Of a DNA stretch of 64,000 nt, positions 25,064 to 34,074 are shown in pieces. The stretch is from Comamonas thiooxydans (GTDB lineage: Bacteria; Pseudomonadota; Gammaproteobacteria; Burkholderiales; Burkholderiaceae_C): assembly GCF_002157685.2 (NCBI RefSeq), contig NZ_AP026738.1, forward strand, positions 4,960,001-5,024,000, written 5' to 3'. Position 1 is the first letter of the stretch, and each line of letters begins with the position of its first letter. The position numbers were made by a program, and so were the translations under genes. The notes under the pieces are model-generated. The model was not told the DNA's origin and did not search any database. It worked only from the letters and a program-made list of their open reading frames with translations.

Positions 25064-26347
25064 TCAGGCCGCCTTCACAATCGACGAGACATCCAGCACA
25101 TACATCTGACGCCGGCTCTCATGCACCGAGTCAATGCATACCTGCTTGCCATCACGACTCCAACGTGGATGCAGGTCACAGCGGTTTTCCTTGCTCAGCT
25201 CCGGAGTGGCATAGAAACTGCCCAGATTGCGACGCTCGCCGGTCTGCATGTCGAAAAGGAACAGAAAGCGCTCGTGCGTCCTGTCATCCGGATAGGTGTC
25301 ACTCAGCATCCAGCGGGTACTCACCGGCGAGAACGTCATATGGCCGTTTTCCACCAGTACATCGCGGCCAATCACTTTCACCTCGCCTCCTTCAACATCG
25401 TGATAGAGGTGGTAGTGAATCTCGCCGGCATGCGGCCCCCAGACAATGATGTGCTCGTTGTCCTGCCACAGAGGATGAGAGATCTGGTATTCCGACTTTT
25501 CATAGTCAAACGTGCCTACGGCATTGGGGTCGAAGTCGTCAGCCAGTTGAGGCAGCGGATGGTCAGAGCACTCCAGCAAGCGCATGTCCGAACCGTCCGG
25601 GTTCATGGTGATCAGGCGATGCAGAAAGCAGGTCTCATCCTTCACACGCTCTGTCCAACGATGCAAAAACAGGATGCGTGAAGAAGCCGGGTTGATCTCC
25701 ATATGGCTGACCCAGTGGATGGCCTTGTCCATCGACGACACATGATGGAATGCCTTGAGTTGCTCATAGCTGACCAGCAACCGGGAATCACCTGTCGCCA
25801 GCTCCATGCGCCAGATGCCGTCATCGGCGGGCGCCAGAGGCAATTCGAAAGGCTGGCCCGGCTCGCTGTAACCAATGGTCTCGTGCGTGATGTACAGGCG
25901 CCGGTAGTTGACCGACAGCGCCCAGGCACTGCTGGGTGCCACCACATACACGGGCATGGGCAAAACTCGGCGCTCTTGCGTATCCACATCCACCACCACG
26001 GCGCCAAAGCCCGGGTAACGAGCGGACATATCGCCCGTGCGATCGTTATAGATCAGCTTGCGGCCCGGTTCGCCGTCTAGCCACTGCAGCTGGCTGCCCA
26101 TCTGGAAGTTCCAGGCACCGGTCTCGCCCACTGCGTGAAAGCGGTCACCGTCCTGAGTGTCGAAATAGCCAATCGTGGCCTTGACCTCTGGCGTCAGGTA
26201 AATGTCCATCCAGGGTGTTTGTTGGGCCGCCAGCAGGCTATTGCTTCTGTCCCAGTTGGACTTGTTGTAGTAGCCAAAGAAGTGATGAAGGCTGCCGTCA
26301 CCCACGCGTCGGCAGGGAGCAAAAGAAGAATGAGAAGAGGTCGTCAT
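25064..26347 (-). CDS. TolB-like beta-propeller protein, oligogalacturonide-lyase-like
   Basis: A 427-residue protein of WD40/PD40 propeller type. Repeating blade motifs end in patterns such as SRILFLHRW, DNEHIIVWG, TRWMLSDTY and DLHPRWSRDGKQVCIDSVH; the last is typical of TolB-like propellers and of oligogalacturonate lyases. Conserved histidines (LHHFFGYYNK, VSHMEINP, ENGHMTF) could form a metal or substrate site. No signal peptide is seen, so it is probably cytoplasmic. It lies 77 bp downstream of a Bug receptor on the same strand, which hints at breakdown of an imported carboxylated compound. Substrate unknown. Confidence 0.65.
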   Translation of the reverse strand: MTTSSHSSFAPCRRVGDGSLHHFFGYYNKSNWDRSNSLLAAQQTPWMDIYLTPEVKATIGYFDTQDGDRFHAVGETGAWNFQMGSQLQWLDGEPGRKLIYNDRTGDMSARYPGFGAVVVDVDTQERRVLPMPVYVVAPSSAWALSVNYRRLYITHETIGYSEPGQPFELPLAPADDGIWRMELATGDSRLLVSYEQLKAFHHVSSMDKAIHWVSHMEINPASSRILFLHRWTERVKDETCFLHRLITMNPDGSDMRLLECSDHPLPQLADDFDPNAVGTFDYEKSEYQISHPLWQDNEHIIVWGPHAGEIHYHLYHDVEGGEVKVIGRDVLVENGHMTFSPVSTRWMLSDTYPDDRTHERFLFLFDMQTGERRNLGSFYATPELSKENRCDLHPRWSRDGKQVCIDSVHESRRQMYVLDVSSIVKAA

Positions 26348-26424
26348 TGGATATCAAGCAGTAGCGTCGCAGCCACTGGCTGCGACTCGAAAGCGATGCA
26401 GGGCATGAAGAAGCCCGGCTCTGG

Positions 26425-27423
26425 TCAGTTCGCCGTAATCTTTCCGGCAGCGATCACCTGGTCCCAACGCTGCTTTTCCCTGGCCACAAAGCTTTGCGCT
26501 TCTGCCAGAGTATTGGCTACGGCACTCATCCCTTGATCCTGCAGACCCTTGCGGAATTCGGGCGTATTGACCACCTTGCGGATATCTTCGCTGAGCTTCT
26601 GCACCACGGCCTGAGGCACCTTGGAAGACACGGCGACCGTGGTCCATGATGTGGCCACATAGTCCTTCATTCCGGCCTCGCTGGTCGTCGGCACATCCGG
26701 CAATGCCGCCAGGCGTTCATTGCCGGTCACCGCCAGCGCCTTGAGCTTGCCGCCCTTGACATGAGCCAGCACTGTCGGAGGGTTCTCGAACATCAGCTGG
26801 ATCTGGCCGCCAAGCAAATCGTTGAGCGCTGCAGAGCTTCCACGATAGGGGACATGAACAATGGGAGCGCCGGACTGGAGCTTGTACAGCTCTCCCATCA
26901 TGTGAACCGACGATCCCACGCCGGCAGAGCCAAAATTGATGCTGCCTGGATCCTTCTTGGCCAACGCGGTCAGCTCCTGCAGATTCTTGACCGGCAGATT
27001 GGGGGTTGCCACCACCACATGAGGCATTTCTGCCAGCACGGTGACAACGCGCAACTCCTTGGCAGGGTCGTAAGGCAGTTTTTTGTAGACCGCGTAAGCA
27101 GCATGCAATCCGATGGAGCCCACCATCAGCGTGTAGCCATCCGCCGGTTGATCGGACACGTATTTCCCACCCAGATGGCCGCCTGCGCCAGGCTTGTTCT
27201 CGACCACCACGGCTTGATTCCACATACGGCCGAGCCTGTCGGCAAGCATACGGGCCTGCACGTCGGAGCTGCCACCCGCAGTGAACGGCACGATGATGCG
27301 AATTTGACGAGCAGGATCGGGATATGCGGAGCTGCCTTCAGCCCAGGCCGAGCCGACGCTCGCCAACGTTGCGGCAGCCAGCACTCCCAGACACAGAGAG
27401 CGACGAGCGTTAATGCAAACCAT
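26425..27423 (-). CDS. Bug/TctC family periplasmic substrate-binding protein
   Basis: A 332-residue receptor of the tripartite tricarboxylate transporter type. A signal peptide (about 1-28, ending SAWA) precedes the family motifs: IRIIVPFTAGGSSDVQARMLA, VENKPGAGGHLGG, DGYTLMVGSIG, VHVPYRGSSAALNDLLGGQI and LPDVPTTSEAGMKDY. Such proteins bind carboxylates, nicotinate or amino acids; in Comamonadaceae most lack linked TctA/TctB genes, as here. AAGGAG lies upstream of the ATG. It is divergent from a LysR regulator and followed by the propeller gene. Confidence 0.93.
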   Translation of the reverse strand: MVCINARRSLCLGVLAAATLASVGSAWAEGSSAYPDPARQIRIIVPFTAGGSSDVQARMLADRLGRMWNQAVVVENKPGAGGHLGGKYVSDQPADGYTLMVGSIGLHAAYAVYKKLPYDPAKELRVVTVLAEMPHVVVATPNLPVKNLQELTALAKKDPGSINFGSAGVGSSVHMMGELYKLQSGAPIVHVPYRGSSAALNDLLGGQIQLMFENPPTVLAHVKGGKLKALAVTGNERLAALPDVPTTSEAGMKDYVATSWTTVAVSSKVPQAVVQKLSEDIRKVVNTPEFRKGLQDQGMSAVANTLAEAQSFVAREKQRWDQVIAAGKITAN

Positions 27424-27592
27424 CTAATGACTCCTTGGATTGATTGATGCGCCCTCAATTCCTGAAAACGCATGCACTTATTCGTATGGAAGTCAGTGTA
27501 GAAAGCCTAACTTACTCGGAAAAATTCATTTTTCAAACTCATCTATACGCAGTTGGTATACCCTTTCCCCTCAGCATCAAACCGCCTGCGCC

Positions 27593-28483
27593 ATGTCACG
27601 TCCTTTGAGTTTTAAAGAAATTGAAGCATTTCGTGCCGTGATGCAAACCGGCACCACGACCGCTGCTGCGCAGCTGCTGCACACCACGCAGCCGTCCATC
27701 AGCCGTCTGCTGGCTCAGATGCAGACCGGCGCGGACCTGAAGCTGTTTGATATACATAAAGGGCGGCTGCGCCCGACTGCAGAGGCACGGGAGCTCTTTT
27801 CGACGGTGCAGCAACATTTCGTAGGTCTGGACCGCATTGAGCGTGACCTTCAGGGGCTGCGGCAGTTCGGTGCAGGCACTCTGCGCATAGGCTGCACCCC
27901 AGCACTGGGACTCTCCATCGTTCCTGCAGCCCTGCACAATTTTTTGACGCACTACCCGGGTACACACATCAGCCTGCAGACGCTAGGCACTACACATCTT
28001 CGGGAAGGACTGCTGTACGGCCAGTTTGACCTGGTCGTCAGTACCATGGCCATTGGCTCACCTGAACTCAACGCCAGCGTGCTGCATCAGACCCGGGCAG
28101 TGTGCGTCATGCATCCAGACCATCCGCTTGCGCAGCGCTCCAGCCTGCATGTCAAGGACCTGGAGAACCAGCTGCTGCTGACCTTGAATTCGGACGACAA
28201 CATCTACCTGCAGCTTCAGCGAACCATGCTCGAGCATGACGTCCGCCCCGGCTCAACCGTCGAAACCACTTACTCCTCCACCATCTGCTGCCTCGCTGCG
28301 CAAGGTACGGGCTTGGGCGTCGTGAACCCCTATGTGGCGGCAACGTTTGCCTCAAGCCTCTGCATCAAACCGTTCCTGCCCGAGTGCTCGGTAGAGGTGG
28401 TGCTGGCACTGCCCGGTCATTCGGCACCTTCGGAACGCACGCAATGCTTCGTCGAGGAGTTGCAAAAACAGCTGGCACCATAA
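27593..28483 (+). CDS. LysR-type transcriptional regulator
   Basis: A 296-residue regulator with an N-terminal winged helix (FKEIEAFRAVMQTGTTTAAAQLLHTTQPSISRLLAQM) and a C-terminal periplasmic-binding-like effector domain. It diverges from the Bug receptor gene across 170 bp, the usual layout for a LysR protein controlling its neighbour. The propeller gene would be in the controlled unit. The start was set at the ATG opening MSRPLSFKEI, where the family begins. The effector is unknown. Confidence 0.92.
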   Translation: MSRPLSFKEIEAFRAVMQTGTTTAAAQLLHTTQPSISRLLAQMQTGADLKLFDIHKGRLRPTAEARELFSTVQQHFVGLDRIERDLQGLRQFGAGTLRIGCTPALGLSIVPAALHNFLTHYPGTHISLQTLGTTHLREGLLYGQFDLVVSTMAIGSPELNASVLHQTRAVCVMHPDHPLAQRSSLHVKDLENQLLLTLNSDDNIYLQLQRTMLEHDVRPGSTVETTYSSTICCLAAQGTGLGVVNPYVAATFASSLCIKPFLPECSVEVVLALPGHSAPSERTQCFVEELQKQLAP

Positions 28484-28623
28484 CCCTGAGGCAAAGGCCA
28501 ACCACTCAAGAAAACTCCACTGTCAGATGACGGCGAACGCCAAATGCGCCTCAAAGGTCTGCGCCTGCAACCGAGCACATGCGCATGGATGCGGTTGAAT
28601 TCCGGCGATAGTCAGAGGTTCTC

Positions 28624-28929
28624 TTACCGGGCCTTGCATTGGATCGGCACCATGCGGCCGACCTCTACCGTCAGATCCAGTCCTTTTCCTCGGATGGTAT
28701 TGGGCCCGTTGCTGTAAATAAATCCGGAGCCGCTTGGCTGCTGTGGGAGCTCTATGCCTTGACCACCGCGTATCAAGACTGCTTTGCTGTTGGCAGGCGA
28801 GAAACGCACCGAAATGGATTCTCCGTTTGCACAGGTGAATGCCACTTCACGGTCTGCATCTTGAGACGGTGCAGAACTGCAGGCACTGACGGCGATTGTG
28901 GCGAACATGGCAAGTCCGATGACTTTCAT
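28624..28929 (-). CDS. MliC-like lipoprotein (C-type lysozyme inhibitor family)
   Basis: A 101-residue protein. A lipoprotein signal (MKVIGLAMFATIAVSACSS, lipobox VSAC) is followed by a small beta-rich domain with FTCANGESISVRFSPANSKAVLI and LPQQPSGSGFIYSNG. This matches the MliC/PliC fold, whose loop SGSGxxY resembles the lysozyme-binding loop. The domain would sit on the periplasmic side of a membrane. GGGAGAAG lies just upstream of the ATG. It precedes no obvious operon partner. Family match is fair, function inferred. Confidence 0.75.
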   Translation of the reverse strand: MKVIGLAMFATIAVSACSSAPSQDADREVAFTCANGESISVRFSPANSKAVLIRGGQGIELPQQPSGSGFIYSNGPNTIRGKGLDLTVEVGRMVPIQCKAR

Positions 28930-29117
28930 AGACTTCTCCCGCGATATTTCAAGGCAAGACTCAAGCAGCCATGAAGAACGCTTGTGTCTGGTGGCACTTC
29001 CAACACTTGGCAGATCACCTTTGTCTCGACAGATTGGGATGTCCCAACCTGGTACAAGCTCTTGCCAGCGAGTCAGACTGCAAAGCAAAGTGGAACTTGA
29101 TTGGCGCATATCTGAGC

Positions 29118-30587
29118 TCAGGCTGAGCTCACACGCCTGTCTCGCTCCTTGTCCCGATAAAGGCGTGCTTTTTCAGCATACATGGCCTTGTCCGCCCCTT
29201 GAACAATGCTTTCTATCGGCGTGCCTTCCAGGCCACAGGCATGGCCCATGGAGACCTGGATGCTGTGACCCGGATAGAACTGATTGTTCAGCTCCAGCAA
29301 GGACAAGATGCGCTCCTGCAATGCCACGGCACCGCGTTCATCGGTTCCCGGCAATAGCACGACGAACTCATCGCCACCGATGCGGGCGGCGCAGGCCGGC
29401 GCATCCACTGCCTTGGAGAGAACTTCTCCCATACGCCTCAGCATGGCATCGCCTGCAGTATGCCCATGCTCATCGTTGACGACCTTGAGTCCATTCATAT
29501 CTATGGCAAGCATGGACAAGGGCCAGGGCCCTTTGCGCGACAGTCTGTTGAGCTCTTCGGTATAGAAAGCGCGGTTGCGCAACTGGGTCAACACATCATG
29601 CTTGCCCAGATATTCAAGATAAGCCTCAGCCTTCTTGCGAGCGGTGATATCCACGAGTGACAGCAGAACCAAGCCCCACTTTTCCGCATGGCTGCTCATG
29701 ATGGCGAACTCCATGTGAATATGGAGCACATCGCCAGCCAGCCCGTAGTTCACCACTTCCCGCTGCTGCACCAGCTTACCCTCCCAGAGGTCTATCAGCT
29801 GCTCGGCAAACGAATCGTACATTTCTCCCCTGAAGACCTTGGACAGATTCTGCAGCAGTTGCTGCTTGCTCTCGGCACCGAACATTTGCAACGTCTGGCG
29901 ATTGACATCAAGCACCTGGATTTCCTGCATGCAACGGGTCACGAATTCCGGATGCACTTTCAGAAAAGTCCGGAAATCGGTGATTCCGCGCGCTCGCACA
30001 TCGTCCATCAGGCGCTTGACCACGCTGAAGTCCTCGACCCACAGCGACACCGGAGAGTGCTCGAACAGGTCTCTGGCGTATTGCTCGCTGCGCTGAAGCT
30101 TCACCGTGCTCTGCACCTCTGCCGTCACATCCTCCAGGGAGACCAGCACCCGGCTCCAGCTTTGCTCGTAGCCCGGCAGTACACGCGCCCTCACCTGCAC
30201 ATCGAGCCGCCGTCCATCCAGGGCATAGTTGACCGAACGGGTCTCGAAACTGAGCACCCCTTCCCAGAGAGCGACCAGTTCATTCATGATGCTGTCGAGC
30301 ATGTCGCCGCGAAAGACCTCGCTGAGTCGGCTCTTCAGGGTTTCCTCATCTTCGGCCTTGAACAGGTCCAGCGTGTACTGATTGACCCGCAGCACCTTGT
30401 AGGACTGACTGCAAAGCCTGAGCCGTTCCGGATCCTCTTTGAGAAAGCTGAGCAGATCGCTCACCCCCTGCGCCCGCCATTGATCGAAAATCTGTTTCAG
30501 GCCGCTGTAATCCTCCATCCAGAGCGATACAGGTGCCAAGTTGAACATATCCTCGAAGTCCAGACCTTCTGCGAGCGAATTTTTCAC
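29118..30587 (-). CDS. diguanylate cyclase with two PAS-like sensor domains
   Basis: A 489-residue c-di-GMP synthase. Two homologous PAS domains come first; each opens with an APVSLW-x-EDYS / SPVSLWVEDFS motif and contains VLRVNQYTL or VLDVNRQTL. A GGDEF domain follows (HDVLTQLRNRAFYTEEL, then RIGGDEFVVLLPG). The inhibitory RxxD site five residues before GGDEF is absent. There is no membrane segment, so it is cytoplasmic. I chose the GTG start because CGGAGG lies 8 nt upstream; a TTG six codons earlier overlaps that site. A second cyclase gene lies just upstream on the same strand. Confidence 0.93.
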   Translation of the reverse strand: MKNSLAEGLDFEDMFNLAPVSLWMEDYSGLKQIFDQWRAQGVSDLLSFLKEDPERLRLCSQSYKVLRVNQYTLDLFKAEDEETLKSRLSEVFRGDMLDSIMNELVALWEGVLSFETRSVNYALDGRRLDVQVRARVLPGYEQSWSRVLVSLEDVTAEVQSTVKLQRSEQYARDLFEHSPVSLWVEDFSVVKRLMDDVRARGITDFRTFLKVHPEFVTRCMQEIQVLDVNRQTLQMFGAESKQQLLQNLSKVFRGEMYDSFAEQLIDLWEGKLVQQREVVNYGLAGDVLHIHMEFAIMSSHAEKWGLVLLSLVDITARKKAEAYLEYLGKHDVLTQLRNRAFYTEELNRLSRKGPWPLSMLAIDMNGLKVVNDEHGHTAGDAMLRRMGEVLSKAVDAPACAARIGGDEFVVLLPGTDERGAVALQERILSLLELNNQFYPGHSIQVSMGHACGLEGTPIESIVQGADKAMYAEKARLYRDKERDRRVSSA

Positions 30588-30679
30588 AAACGATACCTCC
30601 GCCAACGATTATTACCGAGACTTCAAGCCTGCACTCAGCCCTCTTTTGCAAGAGTCGATCGACTGTCTCTCCGCCATGA

Positions 30680-30703
30680 AAAAGACTCCCTGTGGAGTCT
30701 TTT
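30680..30703 (-). terminator. terminator after the GAF-GGDEF gene
   Basis: Perfect 10-bp stem (AAAAGACTCC / GGAGTCTTTT) with a 4-nt loop. It lies 4 bp past the stop of the upstream GAF-GGDEF gene, so the two cyclases are probably separate units. Confidence 0.85.
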
Positions 30704-30707
30704 CAGG

Positions 30708-31730
30708 TCAGATCACCTCAGGCAATCTCTGCCTTGCGGCTTTCACCTTGTACATTGCGGCATCGGCTTTCTGCAAAGCATCATCCACATCGGTGTCATC
30801 GGGCATCAAGCAGACCATTCCCACGCTGGCTCCTGCGTACTCGATCTCACGCCCATCGGCCAATTGCAAGCTGGCAACAGAGGCTTTGCTCAATCGCAGC
30901 TGCATCTCCCTGATCACGGCCTCAGCGTCTTCATCCAGCAAAGGCCCCCCGCCGACCATGACGAATTCATCGCCACCGAAACGAGCCAGCATGTCACTGC
31001 TGCGCAGTCCTGATCGCAGTTGTTCGGCCATGGCACGCAGCAATGCATCCCCGGCCTCATGACCGAACAGGTCATTGATCTGCTTGAAGCGGTCAAGATC
31101 CACAAAGCCCACCAGCACCCATTCACGGGTGCGGCGGCAATGAGCAATGAGTCGGTTGAGTTCCTCGGTCACGCAGCGGCGATTGGGCAATCCAGTCAGG
31201 GAATCGAGCATGGCCAACGAGGCCAGCTCCTCGTTGGCATGCTGCAGCGATCTCACCAGTTGCTCGCGCTCGGCAAAGCCTGCAATGATCTTGGCAAACA
31301 AGCGCAGCAGATCCTCGGCCTCCGCTGCCAGCGCGACGGAATGGTCGCTGGCTGCACACAAAGTGCCGAACAGCGCACCATTGGAAAAACGCACAGGCGT
31401 GCTCACATAAGTCTGGATACCCAGTTGACGCGCTGCATCCGAGTCGCCCCAGCACTCGCCAACATTGTCAGTAAAGGTACGCCCTTCGTCGAGCGACCGT
31501 TTGCACAAGGTGTCGTGCCAGGGCACCTCCAGCCCTTCGGGGATCTTCATCCCTCCCGTATTGAGGGAATACAGAACATTCTGAATACCGCGAGCCTCAT
31601 CCACGGTGGTGAGATAGGCCGACTCCAGATCAGTCACTTCCACCATGATTTCCAGAAGAGGTCGCGTGAAGCTGGGCAGATTCTGAGATGCGGAGACGGT
31701 CTGGGAAAGGCGTTGAATAATTGATGGCAT
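30708..31730 (-). CDS. diguanylate cyclase with GAF sensor domain
   Basis: A 340-residue protein: an N-terminal GAF domain (about 1-165, with LGIQTYVSTPVRFSNGALFGTLCAAS) and a C-terminal GGDEF domain (LDSLTGLPNRRCVTEEL, RFGGDEFVMVGGG). The inhibitory site is present: RSSD five residues before GGDEF, so product inhibition is expected. No membrane segment is seen. The start is the ATG opening MPSIIQRL; no strong ribosome site is visible, and a TTG 15 codons upstream cannot be excluded. Confidence 0.93.
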   Translation of the reverse strand: MPSIIQRLSQTVSASQNLPSFTRPLLEIMVEVTDLESAYLTTVDEARGIQNVLYSLNTGGMKIPEGLEVPWHDTLCKRSLDEGRTFTDNVGECWGDSDAARQLGIQTYVSTPVRFSNGALFGTLCAASDHSVALAAEAEDLLRLFAKIIAGFAEREQLVRSLQHANEELASLAMLDSLTGLPNRRCVTEELNRLIAHCRRTREWVLVGFVDLDRFKQINDLFGHEAGDALLRAMAEQLRSGLRSSDMLARFGGDEFVMVGGGPLLDEDAEAVIREMQLRLSKASVASLQLADGREIEYAGASVGMVCLMPDDTDVDDALQKADAAMYKVKAARQRLPEVI

Positions 31731-31886
31731 GGTGCAATTTGGGGGTACGGCCGCACGACAAATGCGGCAGCTCAAGCAAAGCCTAAAGCCTAGGCATCAT
31801 CACTTTCATTCGACTGAGACTATCGTTCAATCATGCAATGAAAGCCAGATCCCAGCGCTTGTATTTTCAAGCAATCGACTGTCAGA

Positions 31887-33254
31887 CTAGGACTGAGGCC
31901 ACAGGAGCCTGACACGCAGACCGCCCAGTTGCGGCGACTCGTCAAGCCACAGCTGGGCACCGCTGCTTTGCGCAATGCTTTGCGCAATGGCCAGCCCCAG
32001 GCCACTGCCGCCAGCCATGCCACCAGCCCCCTGACCGCGAACAAAGCGCTGCAGGACGCGCTGGCGCTCGGCCGGTGCAATGCCTGGACCCGAATCTTCC
32101 ACCACCAGTGCACATCCGTGCTCGTCCTGCAACCAGCCCACATCAACCCGCCCCCCGGTGGGCACGTATTTGATGGCGTTGTCCAGCAGATTGCGCAGCA
32201 GCACCGCCAGTGCCTCGGCGTCTGCGGCCACGCTGAATGCGGACTGCTGCTGCGGGTCTTCACTAAGACCCATGTCCAGCCCCTTGGCCTGGGCAGCCGG
32301 CGCGGCATCAGCCAGGGCCTGCTCGACCAGCACGCGCAAGTCAGCCAGCGGCGCATCTTCAGTCTGCGGCCTGGCTTCCTGCCTGGCCAATGCAAGCAAC
32401 TGCTCCACCAGTCGCCTGGCGCGCTCGATGCCTTGCGCCAGACGGGCCTGCGCTGACTCGCGCTCGGAGCTGTCCGTTGCTTTGCGCAGCAGCTGCAATT
32501 GCAGCTGCAACGCGGCCAGCGGCGAGCGCAGCTCATGCGCAGCATCTGCCACGAAATTCTGCTGTGCCTCAAAAGCCTGCCGTACGCGCTGCAGCAGGCT
32601 GTTGAGCTCCTCTACCAGCGGGCGCATCTCATCCGGCAGATCATGCTCCGCCACGGGTGCCAGATCCTGAGGCTGACGCAGGGCCAACTCCCTGCGCACC
32701 CGCTGCACGGGAGTCAGTGAACGACGAATCACCCACCACACGGCCAGCGCCAGCAGCGGCAACAACAACACCACAGGCAACAAGCTGCGCCAGGCGGCTT
32801 CGCGCGCGAGGATCTGACGCACGCGCATGTCCTGTGCAATCTGAATCACCTGAGAGCGTGTCTGCAGTGAAAACACACGGTAGGTCGTGCCACGCGCAGG
32901 CACATCGGCAAAGCCCAGCACCGCCATCTGGGGCAAGGCATCACCCAGAGCCGACTCGAAGATTCTCAGTCCCTCATTGGTCCAGACCTGGACGATGAAC
33001 TCGTTGTTTTCATCTTCGGGAGGCGTTCCCTGCGGTCTGCCTTTGGCATCGACCGGCAGACCCGCCCGCAGTGCAAACGCCGTCTGCTGCATCTGGTAGT
33101 CGAACAAGGTATCGGTCTGCGCCAGTGCATTGCGATAGGCAAATACCCCTTGCAGCACGGCCACCAGCAAAATCGCCATACCGATGAAAAGCAGCAGACG
33201 CCCGCCCAGCGAGCCGGGCAGCTTCAACCACTGCAATGCCTGGTTTTTGCTCAT
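31887..33254 (-). CDS. sensor histidine kinase, QseC/PmrB-like
   Basis: An inner-membrane kinase of 455 residues. Two membrane helices (about 18-40 and 159-178) bracket a periplasmic sensor. A HAMP-like linker follows, then the H box (FVADAAHELRSPLAALQLQ), N box (NLLDNAIKYVPTGG), G1 (VEDSGPGIAP) and G2 (GGSGLGLAIAQS). The order and sensor size match the QseC/PmrB/TctE group. Its start overlaps the response-regulator stop by 4 bp (ATGA), indicating coupled translation. The signal is unknown. Confidence 0.94.
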   Translation of the reverse strand: MSKNQALQWLKLPGSLGGRLLLFIGMAILLVAVLQGVFAYRNALAQTDTLFDYQMQQTAFALRAGLPVDAKGRPQGTPPEDENNEFIVQVWTNEGLRIFESALGDALPQMAVLGFADVPARGTTYRVFSLQTRSQVIQIAQDMRVRQILAREAAWRSLLPVVLLLPLLALAVWWVIRRSLTPVQRVRRELALRQPQDLAPVAEHDLPDEMRPLVEELNSLLQRVRQAFEAQQNFVADAAHELRSPLAALQLQLQLLRKATDSSERESAQARLAQGIERARRLVEQLLALARQEARPQTEDAPLADLRVLVEQALADAAPAAQAKGLDMGLSEDPQQQSAFSVAADAEALAVLLRNLLDNAIKYVPTGGRVDVGWLQDEHGCALVVEDSGPGIAPAERQRVLQRFVRGQGAGGMAGGSGLGLAIAQSIAQSSGAQLWLDESPQLGGLRVRLLWPQS

Positions 33255-33910
33255 GGCCTGGGCACCATATAACCAAGGCCGCGCACATTGAGCACTGCGG
33301 CAGCGCCGAGCTTTTTACGCAACCCATGGATATAGACCTCCACCGCATTGCTGCTGACCTCATCGCCCCAGCCATAGAGCTTGTCTTCGATTTGCTGACG
33401 TGACAGCGTGGCCCCCGGCCTTGCCAGCAATGCCTGCAGCACTGCCCATTCACGGCCAGACAACGTGACCGGCTGGCCATTCACGCTGGCCTCGCGAGTA
33501 TTGGGGTTCAGCATGACGCCGCCATGTTCGTACACCGCCTCCAGGTGTCCGGCCGCACGACGCGCAAGCGCACGCATACGCGCCAGCAACTCATCCATGT
33601 CATAGGGCTTGACGACATAGTCATCGGCCCCGGCATCCAGACCGGCGATGCGATCACGTACAGCATCACGTGCAGTGGCAACCAGCACTGGCGTGGCATC
33701 CTTTCGGGCCCGCAACTGACGCAGCACCTGCAGGCCATCCAGCTTTGGCAGCCCAAGATCAAGCAAAACCAGATCGTACTGATGCCCCCGCAAAGCCATA
33801 TCGGCCTGGGCTCCATCCTGAACCCAGTCCACCACATAGCCTTCACGGCGCAGCAGCGCCAGCACGGCCTGGCCGATCATGGTGTCATCTTCAACGAGCA
33901 GTAAACGCAT
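33251..33910 (-). CDS. OmpR-family response regulator, QseB-like
   Basis: A 219-residue regulator with a receiver domain (acid pocket EDD at 7-9, phospho-acceptor D51, Lys in VVKPYDMDEL) and a C-terminal winged helix of OmpR type (LSGREWAVLQALLARPGATLSRQQIEDKLYGW, then VEVYIHGLRKKLG). Length and features match QseB/PmrA-type proteins. The start is the ATG opening MRLLLVED. The kinase gene overlaps its end. The target genes are not shown by the sequence. Confidence 0.95.
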   Translation of the reverse strand: MRLLLVEDDTMIGQAVLALLRREGYVVDWVQDGAQADMALRGHQYDLVLLDLGLPKLDGLQVLRQLRARKDATPVLVATARDAVRDRIAGLDAGADDYVVKPYDMDELLARMRALARRAAGHLEAVYEHGGVMLNPNTREASVNGQPVTLSGREWAVLQALLARPGATLSRQQIEDKLYGWGDEVSSNAVEVYIHGLRKKLGAAAVLNVRGLGYMVPRP

Positions 33911-33950
33911 GGTAGAAGGATAGCGCCGCTGCGGCCGGAACGCCCAGCAC

Positions 33951-33990
33951 CAAAAAACAAAGGGCGCACCGCAAAAAGCCGGCACGCCCT
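33951..33990 (-). terminator. terminator after the roadblock-like gene
   Basis: An 11-bp stem on the minus strand (AGGGCGTGCCG / CGGTGCGCCCT, two G-U pairs) is followed by TTTGTTTTTTGG. It separates the roadblock-like gene from the two-component pair. Confidence 0.75.
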
Positions 33991-34074
33991 AAAAGCAAGG
34001 GAAACAAACAAGAGGCAACAGACAAGCGCCGCCGTGCAGCGAAGCTATCGCGCCCTCGGGGAAACTGCCGTCGA

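Noticed and set aside
29688..31013. Plus-strand open frame opposite the two cyclases
   Set aside because: It spans two separate genes and the terminator between them, which a real gene would not mirror.
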